Of a stretch of 64,000 nucleotides of DNA, positions 33,296 to 42,809 are shown piece after piece. Source of the stretch: JAYZDK01 sp964604165 (GTDB lineage: Bacteria; Myxococcota_A; UBA796; CAJQPC01); contig CAZRYF010000008.1 of assembly GCA_964604165.1 (NCBI GenBank), positions 1 to 64,000 on the forward strand, in the 5' to 3' direction. How positions within the stretch are numbered: the stretch's first letter is position 1; each line of letters begins with the position of its first letter. Both the position numbers and the translations under genes were made by a program. Under the pieces are notes generated by a model that did not search any database, was not told the origin of the DNA, and saw only the letters and a list, made by a program, of their open reading frames with translations.

Positions 33296-34006
33296 TCAAG
33301 AGATCCGCTGAAACGTACCCATGGCCGAGGCTGTTTCTTCGAGCATCACCCGAATCAGTGTGCCTTCCACGTCAATGGAACGACTGGTTCGCAAGACCTC
33401 TCCTGACTTGCCGTCTACCACCACACGCATGGTCCCGTCGGCACAGTGGATGCGGTAGGGGCGCGCCTGGGTGCCGGTGTACAAGGTCTGTGATCCTTCT
33501 TCTGCATCCGCTCCGGAGAGCCGTATGTCTCCCGGTGGGGTCGCCGCGGTGCCGGGAACCGTAAAGGACTTGCCCAGGTCTCCGAGGTTGAACCAGCTGA
33601 AGCCGCTGCCTGGGGTGGACCCATCGCCTGGATCGAACCCACCGCCGGGTCCCTGACCCAGGCCGGGCCCGTCGAGATCCTCCTCCTCGGTGATCGGGTC
33701 CGGAGCCACCTTGAGATCGGGCCGCCCTGAGTCGGCGGGCTCCTCATCCACCTCGACCTCACTGGTGTCCTCCTCCCTTCCCCCAGCCATCACCGAAATG
33801 TCGGGCGTCGGGTGAGCTTGTGAAGGGGGCACCATGCCGAAAGGTAGACCGAATTCCTCCAGGGAGACCATGACGCTCTTCAGGTCGTCCATCAGCTTTC
33901 CCTTGGCCTCTGGGTTGCCAATTGGAAGCTCTTCCAGGGCCATTTGAACCTGTCGGGCAATCTCTTCCCAGGGAAGACCTGGATCATCGGGGGGGCGCTC
34001 TGCCAT
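33296..34006 (-). CDS. Hypothetical acidic protein
   Basis: The 236-residue protein has a helical N-terminus (PWEEIARQVQMALEELPIG), an acidic Pro/Gly/Asp-rich middle (GLGQGPGGGFDPGDGS), and a beta-rich C-terminus (YRIHCADGTMRVVVDGKSGEVLRTSRSIDVEGTLIRVML). No signal peptide. I recognise no family. It faces away from the PilZ gene (50-bp divergent gap) and converges on the zinc-ribbon pair. Confidence 0.6.
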   Translation of the reverse strand: MAERPPDDPGLPWEEIARQVQMALEELPIGNPEAKGKLMDDLKSVMVSLEEFGLPFGMVPPSQAHPTPDISVMAGGREEDTSEVEVDEEPADSGRPDLKVAPDPITEEEDLDGPGLGQGPGGGFDPGDGSTPGSGFSWFNLGDLGKSFTVPGTAATPPGDIRLSGADAEEGSQTLYTGTQARPYRIHCADGTMRVVVDGKSGEVLRTSRSIDVEGTLIRVMLEETASAMGTFQRIS

Positions 34007-34056
34007 TGCATCTGCCTAACGGCTGCATTGCCCCGTCGCCATGATATGTGCCCTTC

Positions 34057-35841
34057 ATGACGGACTCGAATTCTGCGGTCGACCGACAAGGAGTGGTGGC
34101 GCGGGTTGAGTGCATGAGCCTGTTCTCCGGGGACGCGTTTCCCGGGGTCTTGACCCTCACCGCCCAGCGCTTGCTGTTCATGCCGGCGGTACAGGATGCA
34201 GAAGGGGTGTCGTACAGCTGGGAGCTTCCGGTAGAGGAAATCGACGCCGTCGACCTGGATCCCATGATGGGACGCCTCGTCCTGTCCACCGATGGGCTGG
34301 ACCAGGAGGTCATGGGCATCGAGATGGAGCCGTTTCGAGATCGGCTGGCCGAGCTTTTGGTCGCTCGGGATGCAGGGGAGCTGCAGTTGGACGAGTCATC
34401 GTCTCGCGTGCTCTTGCGCGGCATTGTCGACTGCTACCTGAACAAGCTGATGGCGGCCCGGGGGGAGGTGGTGGTCACAACGCGGCGGTTGACCTTTCAC
34501 CCTTCGCGAAAGCTGGAGACCCGCTTTTGGGGGGACAAGCAGATTGATGTGGATCTCGCTGACATCACGGATGTGAAGGTCGTTGGGGTTCGGCAGCGCC
34601 TCGAAGTCACAGTGGGTGGGGAGTCGCAGTATTTTCGGGGGGACCTGGTGCCCCGGCTGCACGCCATTCTGGATTCGGTGCGGCGAAAGGAAGGCACCGC
34701 TCCGGACGACGAGGTCTTCGATGGCTTTCCCGTCAACTACTTTCGGGGACCCTTGAGCCAACCCGGGGACATGGTGATTTCCCGCAAGCGCATTCAGTTT
34801 GCCCCGAGCGGTCGCCTGGAGCAGATGGTGGGGGCAAGCAAGCGCCTGGACATTCCCCTTGGGGAGATCACCCGCATTGAGGTGCACGGGGTGCTCGATC
34901 GGCGGCTCGTGATCAACGTGAGGGAGGATCACCACGTGTTCAGTCTCCAGCACCCCATGGAGCGCTTAGCAGAGATTTCGGAGTTGTTGCTGCACCTGGA
35001 GCTGCCCGAGGAGCCCCTGGTACCAGCGCCAGGACTGGAAGAACGGACCATGGTGGTCAATCGTCTCTTGGACCGATGGAAGGAGCAGGTTCCGGGCTTG
35101 AACCTCTCGGATATGCTGCTTTTGGGCCCCGTCTTGCACCTTCCGCGAAAGCCCGGAGTACGCCGCGGGTGGATGGTGTTGAATTCCGAGTTCATGGCCT
35201 TTCTCCCGGTCGGGGGACCCGCTGGCGGCGAGACGCCCTTCTCCCTGCCCATCTCCCATCTCTCTCCAGAGGACGTGAAGCGTCCACCTGAAGGAGAGCT
35301 CCACGTGTCAACAGGAAACGTCGTACTGCGGTTTCGGCCCAGGGGCGGGCAGCCATTTGCTGACAACTTCTGGCGCATCTGGAAAGACGAACTCCAGCAC
35401 ACCGAGGAGACGCAGGAGGGACTCGATGGCCTCGCCGGGACTGTCGGGCCTGATGGATTCGTGAATCGACGGGAAACCTACCGTGCCAGGATTCCCGGGG
35501 GAATTGAGGTGAACGTGCTGCTGCCCACGGATGAGGAGCCTGGTTTCTTGAGCCATGTCTCCGGGCGCATGCGAAACATCTCCCTGGGAGGATGTGCCGT
35601 TTCCATTGACGATGCGCCTGACTTTTCCGTTCCTGTCACCGTGGAGATCGAGTATGGCGGTGCCGTGGCCCGGGTGATGGGTGTCGAGGCCTATGTCATT
35701 CAGCGACCGGGCTCGAACCGGGGCATCTACGGATTCTCCTTTCAGGAAATGGACTACGTGGATGCCCAGATCGTCCGGGAGATCGTGATGCAGCTCCAGC
35801 GGGAGGACCTTGCCCGCCGAGCAGACGTTCGGCCCACCTGA
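34057..35841 (+). CDS. Multi-domain protein with PH/GRAM-like repeats and C-terminal PilZ domain
   Basis: The 594-residue protein has repeated beta-rich units of GRAM/PH type (GVLTLTAQRLLFMPAV, EVVVTTRRLTFHPSRKL, GDMVISRKRIQFAPSGRL, GWMVLNSEFMAFLPVG) over residues 1-440. The C-terminal PilZ domain carries the c-di-GMP motif RETYR (about 472) and NISLGG (about 507), the RxxxR and (D/N)xSxxG pair. It is thus a predicted c-di-GMP receptor. Met at 34057 is preferred over GTG 34048. The output and partners are unknown. Confidence 0.8.
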   Translation: MTDSNSAVDRQGVVARVECMSLFSGDAFPGVLTLTAQRLLFMPAVQDAEGVSYSWELPVEEIDAVDLDPMMGRLVLSTDGLDQEVMGIEMEPFRDRLAELLVARDAGELQLDESSSRVLLRGIVDCYLNKLMAARGEVVVTTRRLTFHPSRKLETRFWGDKQIDVDLADITDVKVVGVRQRLEVTVGGESQYFRGDLVPRLHAILDSVRRKEGTAPDDEVFDGFPVNYFRGPLSQPGDMVISRKRIQFAPSGRLEQMVGASKRLDIPLGEITRIEVHGVLDRRLVINVREDHHVFSLQHPMERLAEISELLLHLELPEEPLVPAPGLEERTMVVNRLLDRWKEQVPGLNLSDMLLLGPVLHLPRKPGVRRGWMVLNSEFMAFLPVGGPAGGETPFSLPISHLSPEDVKRPPEGELHVSTGNVVLRFRPRGGQPFADNFWRIWKDELQHTEETQEGLDGLAGTVGPDGFVNRRETYRARIPGGIEVNVLLPTDEEPGFLSHVSGRMRNISLGGCAVSIDDAPDFSVPVTVEIEYGGAVARVMGVEAYVIQRPGSNRGIYGFSFQEMDYVDAQIVREIVMQLQREDLARRADVRPT

Positions 35842-35852
35842 GTCGGAGGGGG

Positions 35853-37655
35853 TTAGAGCGCCGCCCGGCTGGAAGGGCGGTTCAGGTTCACCGGCTCCTC
35901 GGGGCCGCACACGGCCTCGATGATGTCCGCATCGACCCGGTACTGCTCCAGGAAGGCCCGCCGACCGACCTTCATGTCCTTCACCCACCGGGCATAGACA
36001 TCCATCTGGTTCGTTCGCCGAAAGAGGCGCACGGGGGAGAGGATCTCCACCGGCACCCGCTCCAGAAGCCAGGCGTTGTCCGGGTGCTCCACGTCGACGA
36101 CCTGGTATCCAAAGTCCGGGTCGACGGTCCACTGAATGCGGTCGGTCACGAGCGCTTCGAGCATGGCCGAGGAGTGGCGGATCTTGACCTTGTGGCCCAC
36201 CTCGTTCTTGACGCTTGCGGCATCGCCCCCCACGAAGCCGGTGTTCATCATCCAGAGGTCCACGCCGGGCATGGTGGCCGCGATCTCTCGAAAGCGCTTG
36301 GCTTGCAGGCCGTGGGCAAGTGGGAAAAACGGCTGGGTAAAGGGAGATCGGGTCTTGCCCACTTCCTTTCCAGCAGCCGAGGTCTTCGTGGTCTCCCCAA
36401 GCATGAAGTAGCCGGCGGCCTGCTCGGGGCGGGCAAAGCGGATGATGCCCGGGGTGGCGGCGTCCACACCTTCATCCCGGTTCAGAATCCCCATGGAGCG
36501 CACCGGCGGCAGGTGGTCCAAGTCGGCGGCGTCCTCGACGCTCGACAGTGGAATCACGCTCCGGCCGTTCTCGGTCCACTTCACGAACTCCCACCCGTCC
36601 AAGAGAACACCTGACTCATCCCGGACGTCGGACTCGGTGGCCGCCCCGGAGATCCACTGCTCCAGGTTCTCCCGAGGCGCTCCCGTGAGCAGGAGGGTCT
36701 CCTTGAGTCGCAGGGCCTCCTCGGGGGAGAGCAAGCCCTTTTCCATGTCCAGTCGGCCGTCCGCCTCTGTGAATACGTTCTCCAACCAGGCCTTCGGAGA
36801 CACGGTCCCCCGGTAGATGACCGGCTCGGCATCCTCGGTCAGGCCATGGGTCTTGGCAAAGCAGCCGTTCTCCGTGCAGCTCAGCTCGCCTCCGGGCCAG
36901 ATGGAAACCATGTCGTCCTGGATGGGGCGGGTGACTTCTCCTTGCTTGGAGAAGGTGGTGGTGGTCTTGCCGGTGCCAGAGAGTCCCATGATGGTCATGG
37001 AGAGACGAGATCCCTGGAACTCCACGGTCTTTGCGCCCGCGTGCAGGACAAGTCCCCCCTCCCCATACACCATGGCGTTGAGCATGCGCAGAGCGCCCTT
37101 TTTGGACTCTCCGAAGTAATCGGGCCCGATCACGTAGGTGGTGTGGTTCTCCAGGTCGACCAGGATTGCCTGGCCCCCTGGCATGTTCGTCGCCTGCAGC
37201 CCGGGGGTGTAGACGACCCGGAGGCGGGGCGTGAATTCGTCCCCATTCTGAAGAACGCGCTCCGGTGGAAAGGACAGCACCTGCTGCATGCCGGCGATGT
37301 TGGCCCCCTCCAGGGTGTAGAGCCACTCCACCTCCACCGCGCGGGGCCCCACGCCCAGGGCGCCGTGGATGCCAATCAACTGGCCGGATTCCTCGATGTA
37401 GCGGGTCTGGGCTTCGATCAGCTCCTTGGCCCGGGACCGGTCAATCACCGCGGCCGAGTACAAAGAAGCGTCCTCTTTCGGGGCGATCACGTACGTGTAC
37501 TTCGCCATGCGGGCCTTGTTTCGGCTGACCTTGTTCAGGTTGCCGCAGGAGGTCTCGGCAATGGCCGGTGTGTGCTTGAGGGCCAGGGTGCGCAGTGCCT
37601 CCTGGCTGGGGTTGAGAAGGATCTCGGCGTGGTAGGACACGGCTGCAAGGGACAT
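35853..37655 (-). CDS. pckA: Phosphoenolpyruvate carboxykinase (ATP)-like
   Basis: The 600-residue protein carries the nucleotide-binding GLSGTGKTTTT (P-loop of the ATP-type family), YFGESKKGALRMLN, GGELSCTENGCFAKTHGL (kinase and metal-binding region with Lys/Cys) and later GKTRSPFTQPFFPLAHG with active-site Arg. It converts oxaloacetate plus ATP to phosphoenolpyruvate. The ATG at 37655 gives MSLAAVSYHAE, rather than the upstream Met. It stands alone on the minus strand with a 143-bp region upstream, which holds an IR TCGACCG/CGGTCGA near 37697-37729. Confidence 0.85.
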   Translation of the reverse strand: MSLAAVSYHAEILLNPSQEALRTLALKHTPAIAETSCGNLNKVSRNKARMAKYTYVIAPKEDASLYSAAVIDRSRAKELIEAQTRYIEESGQLIGIHGALGVGPRAVEVEWLYTLEGANIAGMQQVLSFPPERVLQNGDEFTPRLRVVYTPGLQATNMPGGQAILVDLENHTTYVIGPDYFGESKKGALRMLNAMVYGEGGLVLHAGAKTVEFQGSRLSMTIMGLSGTGKTTTTFSKQGEVTRPIQDDMVSIWPGGELSCTENGCFAKTHGLTEDAEPVIYRGTVSPKAWLENVFTEADGRLDMEKGLLSPEEALRLKETLLLTGAPRENLEQWISGAATESDVRDESGVLLDGWEFVKWTENGRSVIPLSSVEDAADLDHLPPVRSMGILNRDEGVDAATPGIIRFARPEQAAGYFMLGETTKTSAAGKEVGKTRSPFTQPFFPLAHGLQAKRFREIAATMPGVDLWMMNTGFVGGDAASVKNEVGHKVKIRHSSAMLEALVTDRIQWTVDPDFGYQVVDVEHPDNAWLLERVPVEILSPVRLFRRTNQMDVYARWVKDMKVGRRAFLEQYRVDADIIEAVCGPEEPVNLNRPSSRAAL

Positions 37656-37799
37656 GGGCGACCTGTGTTTGGGGTGGGCGCTCGCGAACATAATTCGACC
37701 GTGAAGAGCCGTCCCGTGCGGTCGATTTCGAGGGGGCAATGGCTGCGGAATTGGCTGTGACAGATCGGTGACAATGAGGCTGGGACGGGCGCTTCTTCG

Positions 37800-38474
37800 C
37801 TATTCCCCGACCTGCCGCCGCAGCGCCTCCTTGTCCGTGTCGAAGTCAAAGGCGCCATACACGAGGTACCACTTCTCCGGATCCACCACCTGGGGGTGGA
37901 GCATGGCGGCCGCCTCCACCTTGTCCCCGCCAAAATCAAAAGACTCCAGGAGGCGCAAGACCTGCTCCACGTTGAACCCACTCGGGGCGTCTACCGCGGA
38001 GCGCAGTACCCGAAGTCGGCCCTCGGAGAAGGCCTCCTGGCCCAATGCATCGGTAAGCGCGTTGAGTCCGTTGGGATCCATGGGTTCCGTGGCCACGCTC
38101 GCCACTTGCTCGGCCTCGGTCTCGACCCGGACGGCCACGTGGGTCTGGGTCCCGGCCAGGTGCACCTCGGCCTCCACCGTGGGGGGCACAAAGGGGATCG
38201 GTGCACTTTGGGGGGGCAGGGAGATGTACTTGTCCTCCACCAGGACAGACAGCGCCTCCAAGGTGCCGTCCAGCAAGACCAGTCGGCGCTCCAGGGCCTG
38301 TTTCACCGCTGGATCCCTGACCTGGTCTACGAGGGGTTCCAGGGCCTCGGTGTGGGCGATGGCCTGGAGGGAGAGAGCGTGGGCCTGGGCTCGCGGCGCC
38401 GGGGAGGTAGCCGATGCAAGCGGAATCACCAGGAGCCCGAGCAAGGGCAGGAGGGAGAGGGGGGAATTCGACAT
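37800..38474 (-). CDS. Secreted DUF4476 domain protein
   Basis: The 224-residue protein has a signal peptide (LLPLLGLLVIPLASA). A middle helical region precedes a C-terminal DUF4476-type domain: VEQVLRLLESFDFGGDKVEAAAMLHPQVVD and YLVYGAFDFDTDKEALRRQVG. DUF4476 is often found in exported myxobacterial proteins; its function is unknown. It is divergent from the phosphodiesterase lipoprotein gene, with 100 bp between. Confidence 0.72.
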   Translation of the reverse strand: MSNSPLSLLPLLGLLVIPLASATSPAPRAQAHALSLQAIAHTEALEPLVDQVRDPAVKQALERRLVLLDGTLEALSVLVEDKYISLPPQSAPIPFVPPTVEAEVHLAGTQTHVAVRVETEAEQVASVATEPMDPNGLNALTDALGQEAFSEGRLRVLRSAVDAPSGFNVEQVLRLLESFDFGGDKVEAAAMLHPQVVDPEKWYLVYGAFDFDTDKEALRRQVGE

Positions 38475-38574
38475 GGGATCTCCAGCGCTCGACGGGTCAC
38501 CGGAGCATACGATGGTCCCTCTTCCCCATTCGTCTCGCGACCCGGATACCTGGTAAGCAACCCGGGAGACGTCG

Positions 38575-40353
38575 ATGGCTGCAACGATTCTGCTCCTTCT
38601 GCTTGGGTGTCCCGTTCAGCCCATCCACTGTGGCGCAGGAACCCACCTCAAAGGTGATGAGTGCGTGGCGGACACCCAAGCCCCAGACGACACGGAGACG
38701 CCGGACTCCCCACGGTTCGATTCGGTGGACACATCCAACCCGGACACTGGGCCTGGCTGGGTGGAGCCGGAGGACCCGGGCTACCCTGAACTCTCGGAGA
38801 ACGTCCTGATCCTGTCGGTTGCGATTCGAACCGCGGATGAGGAGTATGCGGGCACGGACGACAACACACTCTCTGTCTGTGTCAATGCGAACGATTGCTA
38901 CACCCTGAACCAGGCGGATGTGGATGACTTTCGTCGGGGCGAGATGGACGTGTACCACTTCAAGGCCGTGGGCATTCCCCGGGCGGATGTGGATCGCATC
39001 CAGCTCAAGAGCGTCAGCGGGGATGACCGCTGGGAGCCGGCGTGCATCCAGGTGGCTTTCGACGGCGAGCACATGTATTGCAACAACACTCTGGACTTTT
39101 ACATGGGGGAGGAGTCGGGGGAGATCGAGAGTTGGTCGGATCACTCCCTTCCCAACCTCTTGTGCAACACCTGCGATGACGACCCCCTGACCCACGGCCC
39201 CATTCTGGGTTCCACCCGGGCGGAGGACACCCGAATCTGGATCCGAACCGATGTGACGCGCCGGGTGGTGCTGTACATTGCAAACGCAGGCGACCCATCT
39301 TCCTATCGGATCCACGGCTACGCCTACCCTCTGCCCGGCGACGATTTCACCGCCGAGTTTCAGGTGACGGGCCTTTCACCCGCCACGGACTACACCTACC
39401 GCCTGGAGATCGATGGGGATCTTCAGGACGCGGTGCACCACTTCAGCACCGCACCTGCAGACGGCGACCCGGTCGACATGAACCTGGCTTTTGTGTCCTG
39501 CTCCAAGGACGAGTACCAGCCGGGATTTGCGTCGATCGATGATGGCGACCCGGATTTGCTGCTCTTCGTCGGGGACAACCACTACGGCAACACCGGCCAA
39601 GAAGGGGCGCTGCAGTGGTACTACCGCTGGGCCCACAGCCGCTCGCACCGCAAGCAGCTGATGATGAACACCTCTACTTTGGCCACCTGGGATGACCACG
39701 ACTATGTGGGCAACAACACGGATGCTGACTCACCCGGAAAGGTAAACGCGAGGCTGGCGTTTGAGGACTTCTGGCCCAACCCTGCGCACGGTACCTCGCA
39801 GCTGCCCGGCGTGTTCTTTTCTACATCCTATGGGGATGTGGACTTCTTCTTCCTGGATGATCGTTACTACCGCGGAATGGACGAAAGCATGCTTGGGGCA
39901 GATCAAATGGCTTGGCTGATGCAAGAGCTTCAGAACTCTACAGCCACCTTCAAGCTTCTCGTCAACGGAAGTCAATGGACGACGGAAGGCACCAACGAGT
40001 CCTGGAAGCCCTTTGAGGATGCCCGAGATGATTTCTTCGACTTCATTCGGGAGCAGGCGATTCCCGGGGTGGTGCTGCTGTCGGGGGACGTCCACTTCTC
40101 CGAGTTCAGGACCCTTTCCCATGCGGGACTTTATGACTTGACCGAGTTCACCTCGTCCCCGGTGGGTCACTCCACGGTCAGCTGCCATCCCAACGACTCC
40201 GAGCAGATCTTCTGCTATGACGACGACCGATCCTACGTGACCCTGGACATTCGTACCGATGTGACGGCTCCCTGGATCCGGGGCAACCTCCACCTGGAAG
40301 ACGGCGCCGTGTGGGGTCACCACACCATCTACTACGCGGACTTGATTCCGTGA
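38575..40353 (+). CDS. PhoD-family alkaline phosphatase / phosphodiesterase lipoprotein
   Basis: The 592-residue protein starts MAATILLLLLGC with a lipobox (LLLGC), then an Asp/Thr/Pro-rich linker and an extra N-terminal domain (residues 75-200, with CVNANDCYTL and Cys pairs). The PhoD core has an N-terminal fibronectin-like domain followed by the metallophosphatase signature: FVGDNHYGNTGQEG, TWDDHDYVGNN and LLSGDVHFSEF. It probably hydrolyses phosphodiesters or phosphomonoesters at the cell surface, using Ca/Fe. The C-terminus overlaps the convergent transporter gene by 22 bp. Confidence 0.87.
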   Translation: MAATILLLLLGCPVQPIHCGAGTHLKGDECVADTQAPDDTETPDSPRFDSVDTSNPDTGPGWVEPEDPGYPELSENVLILSVAIRTADEEYAGTDDNTLSVCVNANDCYTLNQADVDDFRRGEMDVYHFKAVGIPRADVDRIQLKSVSGDDRWEPACIQVAFDGEHMYCNNTLDFYMGEESGEIESWSDHSLPNLLCNTCDDDPLTHGPILGSTRAEDTRIWIRTDVTRRVVLYIANAGDPSSYRIHGYAYPLPGDDFTAEFQVTGLSPATDYTYRLEIDGDLQDAVHHFSTAPADGDPVDMNLAFVSCSKDEYQPGFASIDDGDPDLLLFVGDNHYGNTGQEGALQWYYRWAHSRSHRKQLMMNTSTLATWDDHDYVGNNTDADSPGKVNARLAFEDFWPNPAHGTSQLPGVFFSTSYGDVDFFFLDDRYYRGMDESMLGADQMAWLMQELQNSTATFKLLVNGSQWTTEGTNESWKPFEDARDDFFDFIREQAIPGVVLLSGDVHFSEFRTLSHAGLYDLTEFTSSPVGHSTVSCHPNDSEQIFCYDDDRSYVTLDIRTDVTAPWIRGNLHLEDGAVWGHHTIYYADLIP

Positions 40354-41210
40354 GGTCCAAGCGTGGCGAGACCCACTCCCAGGACGAGGACAAGCCCGCC
40401 GCTGGCCTCCAGGGGTGAGGGCATCTCGGCCAAAAGAGAGGCGGCGAGGGCTGCTGCGCCCAAAGGCTCCAGCAGGATCGCCGCAGACACCACGGAGGCC
40501 TTCAGGGAGCCCACCACGTAATTGAAGCCATTGTGGCCCAACATCTGGGGTCCCAGGGTCAAGCCCAGAATCGCCCACCAGCCTGCGGGGGCATGCCCGA
40601 CGAGGGGGGCGTGAAAAAGGAGCGCCAGCGGCAGCAGCACGCAGGCCGCCACCAGGGACACCCCGCAAGCATAGGGGCCGATTCCCATGTGCTGGCGGAC
40701 CTCCCGGCCGGCAAACAGGTAGGCCGAACCCAACAGGCCACCCAAGAGGGCCAGCCCGTCGCCCTTCAGGGAACCCGCTCCCAGTCCGCTGCCACTCATG
40801 ATGGCGGTTCCAGCCAAGGCCAGGCCGATCCCGCCCCAAAAGCGCCGGGTGGGCGCGTTCTTGAGGATCAACCACTCCGCCAGCCCCAGCCAGAGAGGGC
40901 CAAGGCAGACCAGCAGGGTGGAGCGAAGCACGGTGGTGTGGGACAGGGATGCAAACCAGGACCAGAAGTGGAGGGAGAGACACACTCCCGCCAACACCAT
41001 CAGTCTTCCGTCGCGTTGGGACGGCCGGTGCAACCAGGGCACCAGCAAGAGTCCCACACCCGCCGTGCGCCAGAACCCCAGGGTCAGAGGGTGGACCCCG
41101 CCGGAGAGCTTGACCAGGGGGGCCGCTGACGACACCGCAAGCACCGCCACGGCCAACACGACCCAGACATGCCGTGGAACAGCCTGGGATTCAGGGGCGG
41201 CGGAGGACAC
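40332..41210 (-). CDS. EamA/DMT-superfamily transporter
   Basis: The 292-residue protein has about ten hydrophobic helices in two repeats of five (RhaT/EamA fold). GGVHPLTLGFWRTAGVGLLLVPW is the first-repeat signature and VVSAAILLEPLGAAALAASLLAEMPSPLEASGGLVLVLGV the matching end of the second. It likely exports amino acids or metabolites; the substrate is not predictable. The start overlaps the upstream RNA methyltransferase gene by 20 bp. It sits with that gene in one minus-strand unit. Confidence 0.85.
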   Translation of the reverse strand: MSSAAPESQAVPRHVWVVLAVAVLAVSSAAPLVKLSGGVHPLTLGFWRTAGVGLLLVPWLHRPSQRDGRLMVLAGVCLSLHFWSWFASLSHTTVLRSTLLVCLGPLWLGLAEWLILKNAPTRRFWGGIGLALAGTAIMSGSGLGAGSLKGDGLALLGGLLGSAYLFAGREVRQHMGIGPYACGVSLVAACVLLPLALLFHAPLVGHAPAGWWAILGLTLGPQMLGHNGFNYVVGSLKASVVSAAILLEPLGAAALAASLLAEMPSPLEASGGLVLVLGVGLATLGPHGIKSA

Positions 41211-42204
41211 AGAGCGTCTCGCAGTGGTCGGTCTGCGGAAACATGTCGAAGAGCTCCAGGGAGGACACTGAATAGCCGGCCTTTCGCGCAGGCCGAATGT
41301 CCCGGGCCAGGGCCTTGGGGTTGCAGCTTGCGTACAGGATCGCCTTGGGCCGGGTCAGAAGCAGCTCCTCCAACACTCCCGGTGCGCCTGCCCGCGGAGG
41401 ATCCAGCAGGACCACATCAAAGAACAGGTCTCCTCCGCGAAAACGGGCCACGTCCTGCCCGACGGTCTCCAGGGGGATCCCGTGACGCTCTGCGGTTCGG
41501 CGGGCGTCGGCCATGGCTGCGCCTTCGCGCTCCATGAGGGTCACGGAAACGCCCTCGGCAGCCAGGGGCAGGGAGAGGTTGCCCGCGCCGGCATAGAGAT
41601 CCAGCACCCCAGCGGGTTGGGAGGCCCTCGCTTCTTTCACCACCCGGCCCACCATGCACTCGTTCACATCCAGGTTCACCTGGAAGAAGGTGGACGGGGA
41701 GTGGGCGTGCTCAATGCCTGCCACAGACAGGTGGCTCCGGCAGTCTCCCGCACGGGGACCGCCGTTCAAGGCCAGGCCGGCAACTCCAAGGGCCTCCGGC
41801 TGAAACGCCGAGAGGTCGGGTGAGGCCCCTCGACCCGGAGCGTAGAGGGACACCACGACCCCGTCGCCGTCGGACCGAAGCTCCACGGTTCGCACCTCCG
41901 GGGGAAGGGGGGGCATGCGTGCGAGCACAGCGCCGATCTCCGGGCGGGCCACGGGACAGGCGCGAATGGCAATTTCATTGTGGCTCCCGGCCTGGCGGAA
42001 AACGCAGGCGCCCTCGGCACCGCGGCCCAGGGTCAGGCGAGCCCGGTAGCCGAGCTCCAGCGGGGAGGCGTGGACCGCATCCAGCGGCTGCCCGAGGGTT
42101 CGCTCCACAAAGGCAACCTTGCGTTCAAGCTGGGATTCCGCGTCCAGGGGCATGGCGGGGCAGCCGCCGCAGCGGGCCTGGATCGGGCAGGGGAGTGCGC
42201 ACAT
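41191..42204 (-). CDS. RNA m5U methyltransferase, TrmA/RumA family
   Basis: The 337-residue protein begins MCALPCPIQARCGGCPAM: Cys6, Cys12 and Cys15, with a later Cys in IRACPVA, match the 4Fe-4S ligands of RumA-type enzymes. SAM-binding DLYAGAGNLSLPLA and FFQVNLDVN follow, then the catalytic LLDPPRAG and nucleophile Cys in YASCNPKALARD. It methylates uridine C5 in rRNA or tRNA. A TRAM domain is missing, so it is a short (RlmC-like) version. It is divergent from the PRC-barrel gene across 47 bp. Confidence 0.9.
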   Translation of the reverse strand: MCALPCPIQARCGGCPAMPLDAESQLERKVAFVERTLGQPLDAVHASPLELGYRARLTLGRGAEGACVFRQAGSHNEIAIRACPVARPEIGAVLARMPPLPPEVRTVELRSDGDGVVVSLYAPGRGASPDLSAFQPEALGVAGLALNGGPRAGDCRSHLSVAGIEHAHSPSTFFQVNLDVNECMVGRVVKEARASQPAGVLDLYAGAGNLSLPLAAEGVSVTLMEREGAAMADARRTAERHGIPLETVGQDVARFRGGDLFFDVVLLDPPRAGAPGVLEELLLTRPKAILYASCNPKALARDIRPARKAGYSVSSLELFDMFPQTDHCETLCVLRRP

Positions 42205-42251
42205 GGTTCCCCGCTAACGCCCGTTGGGGTAGGGTGCCGGGGGAGGGAGCG

Positions 42252-42809
42252 TTGCTGTCGTTTCGAAAGGCACAGGGTCACCTGGTGATCGCCCGGGCTG
42301 AGGGGGCGATCGTGGGCCGGGTGGATGATTTCCAGTTCGACCTGGAGAGCCAGGAGATCTACGGCTACCGCCTGAAGGGCACCGGCATGTTCTCCCGGGC
42401 GGGGGGCGTGTCCGCGGTCAACATGGAGTACATCGGGCGGGATGTGGCGATTGTGCCTGGCGAGGGGGACGTCGAGTGGTCTGGGGCCGGGCGAAATGTA
42501 GAGCCTGGCCGAGCCTGGGCCTCCCAGTATCGGGGCACACGGGTCATGAGTCGATCAGGCGCCCACGTAGGGACCGTGGAGGACCTGGTTTTTGAGCTGA
42601 AGCCGGATCGGGTCGTAGGTCTGGTGCTGGATGGGCGACGACTTGTCGCCATTGCGGAGGGGGTCGCCACAGGTCCAGCCGCCGTGATTCTTCCCACGGA
42701 CCAGCACTTTGACGAGCTTCCCGCTACCCCTGAGTCCGATGCGGACTGGATGAAGTGGATCAGGGATGCGCTTCAGAAGCGGCGTGGCGCGGAAGACGGC
42801 GAAGAGTAG
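42252..42809 (+). CDS. PRC-barrel domain protein
   Basis: The 185-residue protein, with TTG start and a GGGAGGGA Shine-Dalgarno 4 nt upstream, contains two PRC-barrel-like halves: GHLVIARAEGAIVGRVDDFQFDLESQEIYGYRLKG and GTRVMSRSGAHVGTVEDLVFELKPDRVVGLVLDGRRLVAI. The C-terminal tail is charged (DWMKWIRDALQKRRGAEDGEE). PRC-barrels are beta barrels that bind RNA or protein partners. The last 50 bp overlap the opposite-strand membrane-protein gene. Confidence 0.8.
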   Translation: MLSFRKAQGHLVIARAEGAIVGRVDDFQFDLESQEIYGYRLKGTGMFSRAGGVSAVNMEYIGRDVAIVPGEGDVEWSGAGRNVEPGRAWASQYRGTRVMSRSGAHVGTVEDLVFELKPDRVVGLVLDGRRLVAIAEGVATGPAAVILPTDQHFDELPATPESDADWMKWIRDALQKRRGAEDGEE

